The notes under the pieces were generated by a model. It was not told the DNA's origin, made no database searches, and saw only the letters and a program-made list of their open reading frames with translations. The position numbers and the translations under genes were made by a program. 64,000 nt of DNA from Acaryochloris sp. CCMEE 5410 (GTDB taxonomy: Bacteria; Cyanobacteriota; Cyanobacteriia; Thermosynechococcales; Thermosynechococcaceae), in assembly GCF_000238775.2 (NCBI RefSeq), contig NZ_AFEJ02000002.1:682001-746000 (forward strand), given 5' to 3'. Numbering within the stretch: position 1 is the first letter of the stretch; every line of letters begins with the position of its first letter. Shown here piece after piece: positions 53,570 to 62,231 of the stretch.

Positions 53570-54577
53570 ATGGTTCTTATTCGCATTCCTAAGCCTTGGC
53601 AGAACGAATCGCAGCCGATCACTTCAGAAACGGCTTATTGGCATCGGCGACGATTTCTAAAAAATATGATTGGCTTTGGCATTGGTGCAACCGTCTTTCC
53701 CAGCATTAGCTGCTCTCGGTCAGATAGCGAGATTGAGCCGGACCTCCAGGCAACGTTACCTCAAGGCCAGCTTCCTAATGTCAAACGGTCTCCCATCTAT
53801 TCTGGACAGGGATTGACGGTGACGCCTGAGGCGAAAACGAGTCGCTATAACAATTTCTATGAATTTGGCGGGACAAAAGATATTTGGCAAGCGGCTCAAG
53901 CACTGCCGACGGATCCTTGGAAGTTGGAGGTGACGGGGCTGGTGAATCGGCCTCAGACCTATGATTTGGATGATTTGACCCAGAAATTCCCCCTAGAGGA
54001 ACGGATCTACCGATTTAGATGTGTAGAAGCTTGGGCCATGGTGGTGCCGTGGCTGGGATTCCCGATGCGATCGCTAATACAAGACGTCGATCCCAAGTCC
54101 AATGCCAAGTTTGTGCGCTTTACCTCTTACTACGATCCGCAGATTACCCCTGGTCCCGGTGGCTTTACGGATTCCAGTGGATTGCCCTGGCCTTACACCG
54201 AAAGCTTGCGGATTGATGAAATGGCCCATGACTTAGCCTTTTTTGCGGTGGGGATTTATGGCCATCTGCTCCCCAAACAGCATGGCGCACCGATCCGAAT
54301 GGTCACTCCCTGGAAATATGGATTCAAGGGGGCAAAATCCATTGTCAAAATTGAGTTTATGAACTTTCAGCCTCCCACCTTTTGGAATACCCTAGCGCCA
54401 GATGAATATGGGTTTGAAGCGAATGTTAACCCGAATATTCCCCATCCTCGTTGGTCCCAAGCCGAAGAGCGTTTGATTGGCACCGGGGTGCATCCAGCGG
54501 TGTGGAAACGACAGCCCACGTTAATTTATAACGGCTACCCGGAAGTGGCTCCATTATATGGAGGCGTCTTGAACTAA
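53570..54577 (+). CDS. msrP: MsrP-type molybdopterin-dependent methionine sulfoxide reductase (YedY)
   Basis: The 335-residue protein has a twin-arginine signal (RRRFLKNMIGFGIGA) and so is exported folded to the periplasm. The sulfite-oxidase-fold catalytic domain follows, with the Mo-ligand Cys in RFRCVEAWAMVVPW and the family block GFKGAKSIVKIEF. It reduces oxidised methionine in envelope proteins together with the membrane heme protein MsrQ, which is not adjacent here. The ATG at 53570 places the RR motif about 30 residues in. The 3' end overlaps convergent rfbD by 24 bp. Confidence 0.92.
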   Translation: MVLIRIPKPWQNESQPITSETAYWHRRRFLKNMIGFGIGATVFPSISCSRSDSEIEPDLQATLPQGQLPNVKRSPIYSGQGLTVTPEAKTSRYNNFYEFGGTKDIWQAAQALPTDPWKLEVTGLVNRPQTYDLDDLTQKFPLEERIYRFRCVEAWAMVVPWLGFPMRSLIQDVDPKSNAKFVRFTSYYDPQITPGPGGFTDSSGLPWPYTESLRIDEMAHDLAFFAVGIYGHLLPKQHGAPIRMVTPWKYGFKGAKSIVKIEFMNFQPPTFWNTLAPDEYGFEANVNPNIPHPRWSQAEERLIGTGVHPAVWKRQPTLIYNGYPEVAPLYGGVLN

Positions 54578-55468
54578 TTCCTGCAACATCTGGCGTAAGG
54601 ACTGTCGCCAGTGAGGGGCCGGTTTGCCCAGAATAGGGGTGATTTTGCTGTTGCTCAAAACGGAGTAGGCAGGTCTTGGGGCAGGTAGCGGATATTCCGG
54701 CGTGGTAATGGGGATAACCCGTTCGATTTGAAGGGGAACACCCAGGGCTTGGGCTTCAGCAAAGATAGCAACGGCGAAATCATACCAGCTGGCGACCCCA
54801 CGGTTGGTGAAATGGTAGGTGCCATACAGGTCTGCTTGGGTGGCCGGATCTGAGGTGGACCAGTGGTGAATCAGGGTTGCGATCGCATCTCCAATCTCCT
54901 TGGCCCATGTGGGCGCACCAACTTGATCATCCACAACCCGCACTTCTGATCGCTCCCTGCCGAGTCGCAACATCGTTTTCACAAAATTACCTTTGCCTTG
55001 GGTACCGTAAACCCAGGCCGTCCTTAAAATAATATGCTGATTCCAGATATGGCGAATGCCCTCTTCCCCTTGCCATTTTGAATGACCATAGACACTTTGA
55101 GGATTAGGAGAATCGGATTCAGTATAAGGATGGCTTTGAGTCCCATCAAACACATAGTCGGTCGAAATATGGACGAGTAAAGCCCCCACAGTCTTAGCGA
55201 TGTCGGCTAAGACTGTGGGGGCTTTTTGATTTACTGTATGAGCTAATTCAACCTCTGACTCAGCCTGGTCAACCGCCGTATAAGCTGCGGCATTAACGAT
55301 AATGTCTGGTTGAACGGGTAGGATCGCTTTGTGTAATTGTTCAGGGACAGCCAGATCGGCCGCCTCTTTTCCCACAGCAATCAGTTCACCCATCGTTGGC
55401 AACGTTTTTTGTAATTCTTGGCCTAATTGTCCTTGTGCACCAAGCAGAAGAATACGGGACTTTGCCAT
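54554..55468 (-). CDS. rfbD: dTDP-4-dehydrorhamnose reductase
   Basis: The 304-residue NADPH-dependent SDR-type enzyme makes dTDP-L-rhamnose in the last step of its synthesis. The Rossmann motif ILLLGAQGQLGQEL, the NAAAYTAVDQAESE segment, HISTDYVFDG and catalytic YGHSK are all present. The rhamnose goes to surface polysaccharides. rfbA-C are not adjacent; a glycosyltransferase lies divergently at 55.7 kb and could use such sugars. It overlaps msrP tail to tail. Confidence 0.92.
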   Translation of the reverse strand: MAKSRILLLGAQGQLGQELQKTLPTMGELIAVGKEAADLAVPEQLHKAILPVQPDIIVNAAAYTAVDQAESEVELAHTVNQKAPTVLADIAKTVGALLVHISTDYVFDGTQSHPYTESDSPNPQSVYGHSKWQGEEGIRHIWNQHIILRTAWVYGTQGKGNFVKTMLRLGRERSEVRVVDDQVGAPTWAKEIGDAIATLIHHWSTSDPATQADLYGTYHFTNRGVASWYDFAVAIFAEAQALGVPLQIERVIPITTPEYPLPAPRPAYSVLSNSKITPILGKPAPHWRQSLRQMLQELVQDASI

Positions 55469-55703
55469 GGGGAATTCCTATCGTGCACTAACACGGATCC
55501 TATCTTGTCCAAAGAGTAGATATCTATTAGCCACTTCAAAGAAGAAGGTACAGATCCAAATCACTACGTGATATTTCTCTACCACAGTAGTATGTGAATG
55601 AAAGGTGCTGGAGCTGATGTTACTTCAGATCGTTCATCCCCATACACAGCGCAAGAAAAATTGCTCCCCAGGGTAGTCTAGGACTACCATTGCTGGCCCA
55701 ATT

Positions 55704-56909
55704 ATGACTACGGTTGCTTATCTGATTAATCAATACCCCAAGGTCAGTCATAGCTTTATTCGCCGTGAAATTTTGGCCTTAGAAGCCCAGGGGTTGAATA
55801 TTCGCCGTTATTCCATTCGTCCCTGTCCTGATCAGCTCATCGATCCCGATGATGTGGCAGAGCTAGATAAGACTCAAGTCCTGCTGTCCGTTGGCGTCTT
55901 GGGGCTTGTTTTAGCATTGATTTGGGTCATGTTTAGCCGCCCCCTTGCCTTTGTTAAAGCTCTGGGGTTAACCCTTAAGATTGGTTGGCATTCTGATCGT
56001 GGCTTGTGGCGGCACTTTATCTATTTAGCAGAAGCAAGTGTTTTCCTATTTTGGCTAGGCGTTGCAGGGGTTGACCATGTCCATGCCCACTTCGGCACGA
56101 ACCCTGCTGCCGTTGCCATGTTGTGTCATGCCTTGGGTGGACCTTCCTATAGCTTTACGGTGCATGGTCCCGACGAATTTGATAAACCCCAGATTCTCCA
56201 CTTAGCGACCAAGGTTGCCCATGCTGATTTTGTGGTGGCAGTTAGCTCCTTTGGCCAAAGCCAACTCTACCGTTGGAGTAACCCTCAACATTGGTCCAAA
56301 ATTCACATCGTTCGCTGTGGTTTAGATCGATTATTTTTGCACCAACCTCCAACCGCGCTGCCAGAAACGCCTCATATCGTTTGCATTGGTCGTCTTTGTC
56401 CTGCAAAAGGGCAACTTTTGCTGGTTGAGGCTGTTTCCCAGTTAATCCAAGAGGGGGTCGAAATCAAGCTGACTTTGGTCGGAGATGGTGAATCCCGCGC
56501 TGCCATAGAATCCGCCATTGCCGCAGCACATTTAGAAAAGGTAGTTACCATCACAGGATGGGTGAGTAGTATCCATATTCGGAACTATTTACTAGGGGCC
56601 AAAGTTAAAGTTTTACCGAGCTTTGCAGAAGGTTTACCCGTGGTTTTAATGGAAGCTTTAGCTCTGAGACGTCCTGTAATTTCTACCTATATTGCAGGCA
56701 TCCCTGAATTAGTAGAACCTAGTCATGGCTGGTTGATTCCAGCGGGCTCAGTTACAGCTTTAAAGGATGCGATTCAAGTTAGTTTAGCCACCAGTACGGC
56801 CCAACTCCAGGAAATGGGGCAAGTTGGGGCTGAACGGGTACTTGCGGATCACAACATCGAAACAGAGGTAGAGAAACTCTCTCAATTATTTGCAGCGAAT
56901 CGGTCTTAG
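55704..56909 (+). CDS. GT4-family glycosyltransferase
   Basis: This is a 401-residue GT-B enzyme. The N-terminal half has LINQYPKVSHSFIRREILALE and an internal hydrophobic stretch (VLGLVLALIWVMF, about 62-80) that may attach it to the membrane. DHVHAHFGTNPAAVAM follows. The C-terminal half has CIGRLCPAKGQ, LVGDGESRAAIE and the retaining-GT EGLPVVLMEALA with its conserved Glu. The donor and acceptor are unknown; surface polysaccharide synthesis is likely. Confidence 0.88.
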   Translation: MTTVAYLINQYPKVSHSFIRREILALEAQGLNIRRYSIRPCPDQLIDPDDVAELDKTQVLLSVGVLGLVLALIWVMFSRPLAFVKALGLTLKIGWHSDRGLWRHFIYLAEASVFLFWLGVAGVDHVHAHFGTNPAAVAMLCHALGGPSYSFTVHGPDEFDKPQILHLATKVAHADFVVAVSSFGQSQLYRWSNPQHWSKIHIVRCGLDRLFLHQPPTALPETPHIVCIGRLCPAKGQLLLVEAVSQLIQEGVEIKLTLVGDGESRAAIESAIAAAHLEKVVTITGWVSSIHIRNYLLGAKVKVLPSFAEGLPVVLMEALALRRPVISTYIAGIPELVEPSHGWLIPAGSVTALKDAIQVSLATSTAQLQEMGQVGAERVLADHNIETEVEKLSQLFAANRS

Positions 56910-57211
56910 ATTCTAAAACGCTCAGAAGTATCCACCCAGCTCTGGTTAGGCGGTTGAGGTTCGGAGTTTGTCGTTGAGCGCAACCACTGGATAAAATGCA
57001 CGACCCCAACGGCGGTGACCGCTCCCAGCGCTAACCCAACCACCAACAGAATTCCAAAAAATTTCTGCATCGTTCGTTGGTTATCTGCTACCGCCCGACG
57101 ACTATCTTCTGATAATTCAGCTAAATCTCGTTCCAGATCAGTGTTCGTTCGGTGTTGAGTTGACAGTAAAGACTCAAATTCGTCTGGCGGTTGGAAAGGC
57201 TGGGGACTCAT
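56906..57211 (-). CDS. Small single-span membrane protein, unknown
   Basis: The 101-residue protein has a hydrophilic, charged N-terminal half that is probably coiled coil (TNTDLERDLAELSEDSRRAVADNQRTM), one TM near 53-75 (FFGILLVVGLALGAVTAVGVV), and a short tail. No family is recognised. The ATG at 57211 is chosen over the GTG before it. It lies 26 bp after the CDF transporter on the same strand, so the two may be co-transcribed, and its stop overlaps the glycosyltransferase stop by 4 bp. Confidence 0.65.
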   Translation of the reverse strand: MSPQPFQPPDEFESLLSTQHRTNTDLERDLAELSEDSRRAVADNQRTMQKFFGILLVVGLALGAVTAVGVVHFIQWLRSTTNSEPQPPNQSWVDTSERFRI

Positions 57212-57236
57212 CACCTAGCTCCCTAGATAGTGCTTG

Positions 57237-58154
57237 TCAGACTACAGAAGCTGCTTCTAGAAAAATTCGCTTTACTTCTGTGTGGGATTCTCGGATTTTG
57301 CGCTCAATACGGCGGGTAGCCGCTTCGATTTCATCGGAAGAGAGGTCATCCCTAAATTCGATGTTCATGGCCAACATTATATCTTGGGGACCAAAGTGGA
57401 GGGTGATGGGGGACTCCATGCGAGTGACGGCATCATCCGATTTAACAATTTGTTTGATGCTTTCGCGGGTTTCTGGTGAAGCACTTTCACCAATGAGTAA
57501 GCCTTTGGTTTCAATAACCAGCACAACGGCAACCACGGTTAGCAATAGCCCGATGATAATGGAGGCAATACTGTCGTAGATAGAATTGCCCTTCAGTTCG
57601 GTCATAAATACGCCGATAAAGGCCACCCCTAGACCAATCAACGCAGCACAGTCTTCAAAAATAACAATAAACGAGCTTGGATCTTTGCTGTTGCTTAAGG
57701 TTTTCCAGAAACTATTGGAGGTTTTCGGGGTGGATTTATTAAACTCACGAATCGAGACGAATAAAGCGATTCCCTCAAATACAGCGGAGGCGGCCAAGAC
57801 GATATAGCTGAGCCTAGGATCGTGGGCCGGGGCCTGCACTTGCATGCTCGTAATGCCTTCAAAAATGGAAAGGCCTCCGCCTAAGGCAAAGATTAAAACA
57901 GCAACGATCAAAGACCAGAAATAAAGCTCTTGTCCATAACCCAAGGGATGCTGTTCATCTGGCCCCGTTTCACTCTTATGAAGACCGTAAAGCAATAGCA
58001 CTTCATTGGTGGAATCCACCACAGAATGAATCCCTTCCGATAGCATGGCTGAGCTGCCGCTAATTCCGGCACCGATAAACTTAGCGATGCCAATGGCAAT
58101 ATTGGCAGCCATGGCTGCATAGATTGAAACCTTAGATGAATGCGCGTTAGACAT
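57237..58154 (-). CDS. Cation diffusion facilitator (CDF), SLC30A9-like
   Basis: The 305-residue membrane protein has six spans and a cytosolic C-terminal domain (about 215-305, TLHFGPQDIMLAMNIEFRDDLSSDEIE). TM2 has SEGIHSVVDSTNE, and TM5 has EDCAALIGLG in place of the HxxxD of zinc-type CDFs; this ED pattern is typical of the ZnT9/SLC30A9-like branch. It exports a divalent metal against protons, metal uncertain. The C-terminal cytosolic domain is normal. Confidence 0.88.
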   Translation of the reverse strand: MSNAHSSKVSIYAAMAANIAIGIAKFIGAGISGSSAMLSEGIHSVVDSTNEVLLLYGLHKSETGPDEQHPLGYGQELYFWSLIVAVLIFALGGGLSIFEGITSMQVQAPAHDPRLSYIVLAASAVFEGIALFVSIREFNKSTPKTSNSFWKTLSNSKDPSSFIVIFEDCAALIGLGVAFIGVFMTELKGNSIYDSIASIIIGLLLTVVAVVLVIETKGLLIGESASPETRESIKQIVKSDDAVTRMESPITLHFGPQDIMLAMNIEFRDDLSSDEIEAATRRIERKIRESHTEVKRIFLEAASVV

Positions 58155-58331
58155 AAAAGTGAAGTTGAGTCGCTAGTTCCGTTTGAAGGGTGGGCCATGG
58201 TGGAAGATAGTCTGCAAGCTTCCACAGCCCTAAAAATGGTTTTTCCCATCACCGAGATGGGTCACTAACAATAGTGCCCTGGCTTGCCCCACTTTTCCAC
58301 TCTTATACAGATTCTAAGGTTAGTTTTGATA

Positions 58332-58874
58332 CTATTTTTGACTCAGTTTTTGGGTATTGGTAACCAAACTTTGGGCAAATGAATCTAACCGTTCGGCTAG
58401 TTTGTCATCCATTAATTTGCCGTCTTCATCAAAAGCCCGCCAAGCTTGACCAATGGCAATTTGTTCTGGAATGACCCATGCGTGAACCCACCGCATAATT
58501 AGTCGCATTTCGTTAAGGGCATTGCTATTGGGCTGTCCCCCCAAAACACTGATTAATCCAGTGACTTTGCCGCCCAGTTCTGTAAACCCCATTAAGTCCA
58601 GGGCATTCTTAATCACCCCACTGACACTGCCATGATATTCCGGGGTGGCCAAGATTAAACCGTCGGCTGCAGTGACGACCTCTTGCAGGACATGAACGTC
58701 TGGAAACTCTGAATAGTCTTTGCCCCCATCACAAAAGGGCAGAGTCATGGTTCTCAGATCCAAGATTTGAATATCAGCCCCCAGGGCTTGAACTCGCTCG
58801 GCTGCTAGTTCTAAGGCCATCATGCTGTAAGAAGCGGTTCTGAGGCTACCGCCAATGCCAACAATTTTGGTCAT
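58332..58874 (-). CDS. NAD(P)H-dependent FMN reductase
   Basis: The 180-residue flavodoxin-fold protein starts IVGIGGSLRTASYSMMAL, the phosphate loop of the family. ATPEYHGSVSGVIKNALD is the FMN-binding block, followed by GLISVLGGQPNSNALNEMR. Members reduce FMN, quinones or metals with NAD(P)H. The ATG at 58874 is chosen; a GTG five codons upstream is possible. No partner gene is seen. Confidence 0.88.
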   Translation of the reverse strand: MTKIVGIGGSLRTASYSMMALELAAERVQALGADIQILDLRTMTLPFCDGGKDYSEFPDVHVLQEVVTAADGLILATPEYHGSVSGVIKNALDLMGFTELGGKVTGLISVLGGQPNSNALNEMRLIMRWVHAWVIPEQIAIGQAWRAFDEDGKLMDDKLAERLDSFAQSLVTNTQKLSQK

Positions 58875-59161
58875 GGGTATTTCACTCACAGAGGATTACT
58901 CAGAGTGTAACGAAACTGATACTGGGTTGGTTTTTCTTGCCGTGATCGGGGGAAATGGGTCCTCCTATGGTGCTGTGGGAGGTAAGACCCCATCTTAGGC
59001 TAGGGAGGGTGGTGTGGGTCACCGACAGGTGGGGGGAAGGGATGCGTTGATAGGAGATGATATTTAGGAAAAAGACACGGTGGGGGAAATGAACGGCCCA
59101 TGCTGATATTGCTGAGGTCTGAGAGATTCAGTTGCAGTAGTTAAGGATAATTTTCTGTGAG

Positions 59162-59695
59162 ATGGGAAAAGGAAGGAAAAGAAGACTTGGTATGGCGATT
59201 CTGCTGACGATGTTTAGTGTTTCATACCCAACTCAGCTGATGGCGTTGCCAGCAGATCTCGCCCAAGAGTCCGTTGCTTTGAGCAAGATGCTGAGTGATG
59301 GATATGCCAAATTCTACCCTGAGCACTCTCAAGTGGTTGAAATCCCTGGCTATCCATCTTTAGGGTTCAAGTCAGGGGTTGCTGTTTTGATGAGTATGGG
59401 AGGTTGGGCGGGTGGCAATACCAATACCCAATATGTTGCTGTCTATGGCATCAATGAAGACCTGAGGCTGGGCAAAGCCCCCAATAAATATCGCCTCATT
59501 TCCTTTAAGAGAGTCGGAGGCAAAGGTGATCGTCTATTTACAACCTTGAGGCATGAAAATCAGGCTCTGGTTCTATCTGGTTTTGGCTATGGTGATAGTG
59601 ATGGCTTGTGCTGCCCAAGTCTGCCCATCAACTTAATTCTTACCATTGGTGATCGTGGTGATCTGAGAGAATCTCTCAATTCCGCTTCGCAGTAA
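59162..59695 (+). CDS. Exported protein of unknown function
   Basis: The 177-residue protein has a basic start (MGKGRKRRLG) and a hydrophobic core (MAILLTMFSVSYPTQLMALPA) that looks like a Sec signal cut after ALA or LPA. The mature part is beta-rich with Gly-rich turns (LMSMGGWAGGNTNTQYVAVYG) and a CC pair late (DGLCCPSLP). No family is recognised. It stands alone, with 272 bp of unassigned sequence before it. Confidence 0.6.
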   Translation: MGKGRKRRLGMAILLTMFSVSYPTQLMALPADLAQESVALSKMLSDGYAKFYPEHSQVVEIPGYPSLGFKSGVAVLMSMGGWAGGNTNTQYVAVYGINEDLRLGKAPNKYRLISFKRVGGKGDRLFTTLRHENQALVLSGFGYGDSDGLCCPSLPINLILTIGDRGDLRESLNSASQ

Positions 59696-59848
59696 ATTTC
59701 AATATCCAAACGAACAATAGGCTTGGTATTTAGTAACGCCAAAAAATCTGCATAGGCAAAAAGTGCTCATCCATGATTTGGAATAATTGGTGGATAGAAA
59801 GAAGGCCAAGATAAAACCGTTATCACACGTAAATCGGGTTTCATCACT

Positions 59849-60109
59849 ATGGAAATAACATTCATTCTGGTTTTGGTCGTGCCAGTAGTTTTCATGATAA
59901 AGTCCGTGGTCATTTGCAAATATACGGAACGAGTAGTGATTTTTCGAGGAAAGAAACCGCACCGTGCAGAAGGTCCCGGCCTAGTTCTGATCATCCCTGT
60001 TTTAGAGCGAGCGATACGGGTTAACATCAACGGTTTTTCGGATCAGCTCAGCAAGATCTCCCCTGAAGAATTACTCAAAAGGTTAGTGGAAGAAATAAAG
60101 TATCAGTGA
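59849..60109 (+). CDS. Short SPFH/stomatin-like protein
   Basis: The 86-residue protein has one N-terminal TM (FILVLVVPVVFMIKSVVI) followed by CKYTERVVIFRGKKPHRAEGPGLVLIIPVLERAIRVNI, which matches the start of an SPFH domain (EYERxVVFRxGR...GPGLxxxIPxxxR). The normal family length is 250 or more, and only the first third is here. No SPFH continuation was found downstream in any frame. It may be a truncated gene or a real mini-protein. Confidence 0.6.
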   Translation: MEITFILVLVVPVVFMIKSVVICKYTERVVIFRGKKPHRAEGPGLVLIIPVLERAIRVNINGFSDQLSKISPEELLKRLVEEIKYQ

Positions 60110-60207
60110 ATCTCTTCAATAGCCTTAACCCAGAGGATTAATAGGGCTGATTCACATGCGCTAGCGAGAGAATAGAATGAAAGTGCAATGGGAAGGAAGT
60201 CCTTGTG

Positions 60208-60822
60208 ATGGTCTTGGCTCGAATAGTGACGATGATCGGTATCCTACTGGGTGTGGTTGCGGTCCTGATCCAAAATCAAAGTCCAACTTTGGCGCTGGTG
60301 TTTTTGGGAATGAGATCGCAACCCCTACCTTTGGGACTTTGGATTGCTGCAGCCGTTGTGATCGGTGCTCTCCTCAGCCTTGGTTTATTTGCCATTCTCT
60401 CTGCGACCTCTGCCCCCTCTCGCAAGGCGAGACGTCGTTCCTCAGCCCAACGGTCTCCCTTTAAGCGTCCGGCTAAACCAAAAACAGAACGGGAGAGCTA
60501 CTCTTCTGGGTATTCAGATTGGGATGAACCCGTTGCGACGGAGTGGAATACTCAACCCGCTGATTCCTTCTTTGACGATGAGCCGGACTACTATGACGAT
60601 CCGGTTGACTATCCCGAAGAGGATGACTATGACGATCCAACCCCTCCTTGGGAAAAACGGGACTCGGCCTATTCCTATAGCTATCGCGATCCTGAATTTG
60701 CCCAGCAGAGCAGTCAGCGAGAATCCGTCTTTGATGCGGAATATCGCGTGATCAAACCACCCCAACGACCGGAAGCGGATGACAACTGGGATGAGTTTGA
60801 TGATTCGTTTCGAGAAGACTAA
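60208..60822 (+). CDS. LapA/DUF1049-type membrane protein with acidic tail
   Basis: The 204-residue protein has two N-terminal membrane spans (IVTMIGILLGVVAVLIQNQSP and GLWIAAAVVIGALLSLGLFAILS) with the LapA-type QNQSPTLALVFLG between. A basic segment (RKARRRSSAQRS) is followed by a long acidic, Tyr-rich, probably disordered tail (DDEPDYYDDPVDYPEEDDYDD). GGAAGGA precedes a GTG/ATG pair. The next gene, the NblR-like regulator, begins directly after its stop, so they are co-transcribed. Confidence 0.75.
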   Translation: MVLARIVTMIGILLGVVAVLIQNQSPTLALVFLGMRSQPLPLGLWIAAAVVIGALLSLGLFAILSATSAPSRKARRRSSAQRSPFKRPAKPKTERESYSSGYSDWDEPVATEWNTQPADSFFDDEPDYYDDPVDYPEEDDYDDPTPPWEKRDSAYSYSYRDPEFAQQSSQRESVFDAEYRVIKPPQRPEADDNWDEFDDSFRED

Positions 60823-61530
60823 ATGTCTGACCTGTCACGGGTGATGCCAGGAAATCTGCCCCATGTTTTGCTGGTGATCGATCAACCCGAGGTGTCTCAG
60901 CGCTTGCGTGATACGTTTCTAGCCCAGGGTTTTAATGTCATGGTGGTTGGGGATGCAGGGGATGCGATCGCACAATGCAAAACCCAAGCACCCACATTAG
61001 CCATGATTGATCAGCAGATTTCGGAACAATCGGGGGTACAGCTCTGTCGTCAGTTGAGAGCTGAGGGGGTTAGAATTCCCCTGATACTCTTGATGGATAA
61101 AGATACCCTGGAAGACCGAATCGCCTGCTTAGAGGCTGGGGCGGATGATTATGTCCTGAGCCCCTATACGGGAGACATGCTGTTGCAGCGGGTGAATCTG
61201 TATCTTCAATCAGAGTCTGGTTTACCAACGACAGTCCTCAGCTTTCAAGATCTACAGCTCGATTTAGCTACCCGTCGTGCTCAACGGAGAAGCAGAACCA
61301 TAGAACTGACCATGAAAGAATTTGAGCTGTTGAGATATCTAATGGAGCATCCTCGGGAAACATTAACCCGTGAGCAAATTTTAGAACATGTTTGGGGATT
61401 CGATTTTCGGGGGGAGTCGAATGTGATTGAAGTCTACATCCGCTATTTGCGGCTCAAGGTGCAGGTCGCCCCTGAAAAACGTCTTATTCATACTGTTCGT
61501 GGAGTTGGATATGTCCTCCGAGAAGCCTAA
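60823..61530 (+). CDS. nblR: OmpR-type response regulator with atypical receiver (NblR-like)
   Basis: The 235-residue protein has a receiver (about 12-125) and an OmpR winged helix (about 137-235, ELTMKEFELLRYLMEHPRETLTREQILEHVWGFDF). The receiver keeps an Asp at the phospho site (MIDQQIS) but lacks the acidic pair (VLLVIDQPE) and has Ser in place of the conserved Lys (DYVLSPYTG). That fits NblR, the cyanobacterial regulator of phycobilisome degradation and stress survival that works without standard phosphorylation. The call between NblR and another paralogue is moderate. It abuts the LapA-like gene and overlaps the DUF192 gene by 20 bp. Confidence 0.72.
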   Translation: MSDLSRVMPGNLPHVLLVIDQPEVSQRLRDTFLAQGFNVMVVGDAGDAIAQCKTQAPTLAMIDQQISEQSGVQLCRQLRAEGVRIPLILLMDKDTLEDRIACLEAGADDYVLSPYTGDMLLQRVNLYLQSESGLPTTVLSFQDLQLDLATRRAQRRSRTIELTMKEFELLRYLMEHPRETLTREQILEHVWGFDFRGESNVIEVYIRYLRLKVQVAPEKRLIHTVRGVGYVLREA

Positions 61531-62056
61531 TCAACATCGAATATTACACCTGTTTGGCCTAATTGCTGGGGTCCTGATGCTGGGGTGTCAACCCCTGAAC
61601 CAAGCGACAGAGGCAACAACTCCCCAACCCAAACCCTCCGTAGCGGTAGCTGCTACCCCTGGGCAACGGTTACCCATAACGGCCCAAGCCCAAATCAAAG
61701 ACTACGTGGTGGAATTGGAAGTTGCCCAAACTCGCCAGCAGCAAGCGACGGGATTAATGAGCCGAGACAGTTTGGCCGATAATCGTGGCATGTTATTTCC
61801 ATTCAGCCCCCCTCAAACTGTCAGCTTTTGGATGAAAAATGTCCTAATTGATTTGGATATGATTTTTTTGCGCCAGGGGAAGGTCATTGCCATTCAACAT
61901 AGTGCTCCACCCTGTCAATCCATTCCTTGTCCCACCTATGGACCTCAAGGCGAAATCATTGATCAAGTGATTGAGCTTCGGGGGGGAAGAGCAGCTGAGC
62001 TTGGGATTCAGACAGGCGATCTCATCCCGATTCAGCCTGTTTCCCCTGAATCGTAA
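61511..62056 (+). CDS. DUF192 lipoprotein
   Basis: The 181-residue protein has a lipobox (LIAGVLMLGCQ) and should be a membrane-anchored periplasmic lipoprotein. The DUF192 domain follows (about 55-181) with TGLMSRDSLADNRGMLFPF, SFWMKNVLIDLDMIFL and the GRAAELGIQTGDLI ending. Its function is unknown. The ATG at 61511 with GGAG six bases upstream lies inside the end of the regulator gene, so they are translationally coupled. The in-frame extension upstream is a shadow. Confidence 0.85.
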   Translation: MSSEKPNQHRILHLFGLIAGVLMLGCQPLNQATEATTPQPKPSVAVAATPGQRLPITAQAQIKDYVVELEVAQTRQQQATGLMSRDSLADNRGMLFPFSPPQTVSFWMKNVLIDLDMIFLRQGKVIAIQHSAPPCQSIPCPTYGPQGEIIDQVIELRGGRAAELGIQTGDLIPIQPVSPES

Positions 62057-62152
62057 AATTTTGCAGAATAGCCCCAAAATCTGGTGATTGTAACTTGACG
62101 GTTGGCAAGCATGCTCGTCAGGATGATACAAGTATTGAAACTGATTTAAATT

Positions 62153-62196
62153 TTTTTCATACCTATTTATTTTTCATACCTGTTTTTTATAGGTAT
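62153..62196 (+). promoter_or_regulatory. CATACCT repeats before metF
   Basis: TTTTTCATACCT occurs at 62153-62164 and 62170-62181 (17-bp period). An inverted AGGTAT at 62191-62196 can pair with the second copy around an 8-9 base T-rich loop. The array ends 36 bp before the metF ATG and could be a regulator site or a leader hairpin. Confidence 0.45.
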
Positions 62197-62231
62197 AAAG
62201 TCACCCTTTATTGCTAACCTGTGAATCTTTT

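Noticed and set aside
54554-54577. 24-bp tail overlap of msrP and rfbD as an unusual arrangement
   Set aside because: Short convergent overlaps also occur at ho1/mscL and at the glycosyltransferase stop in this window, so it is ordinary here.
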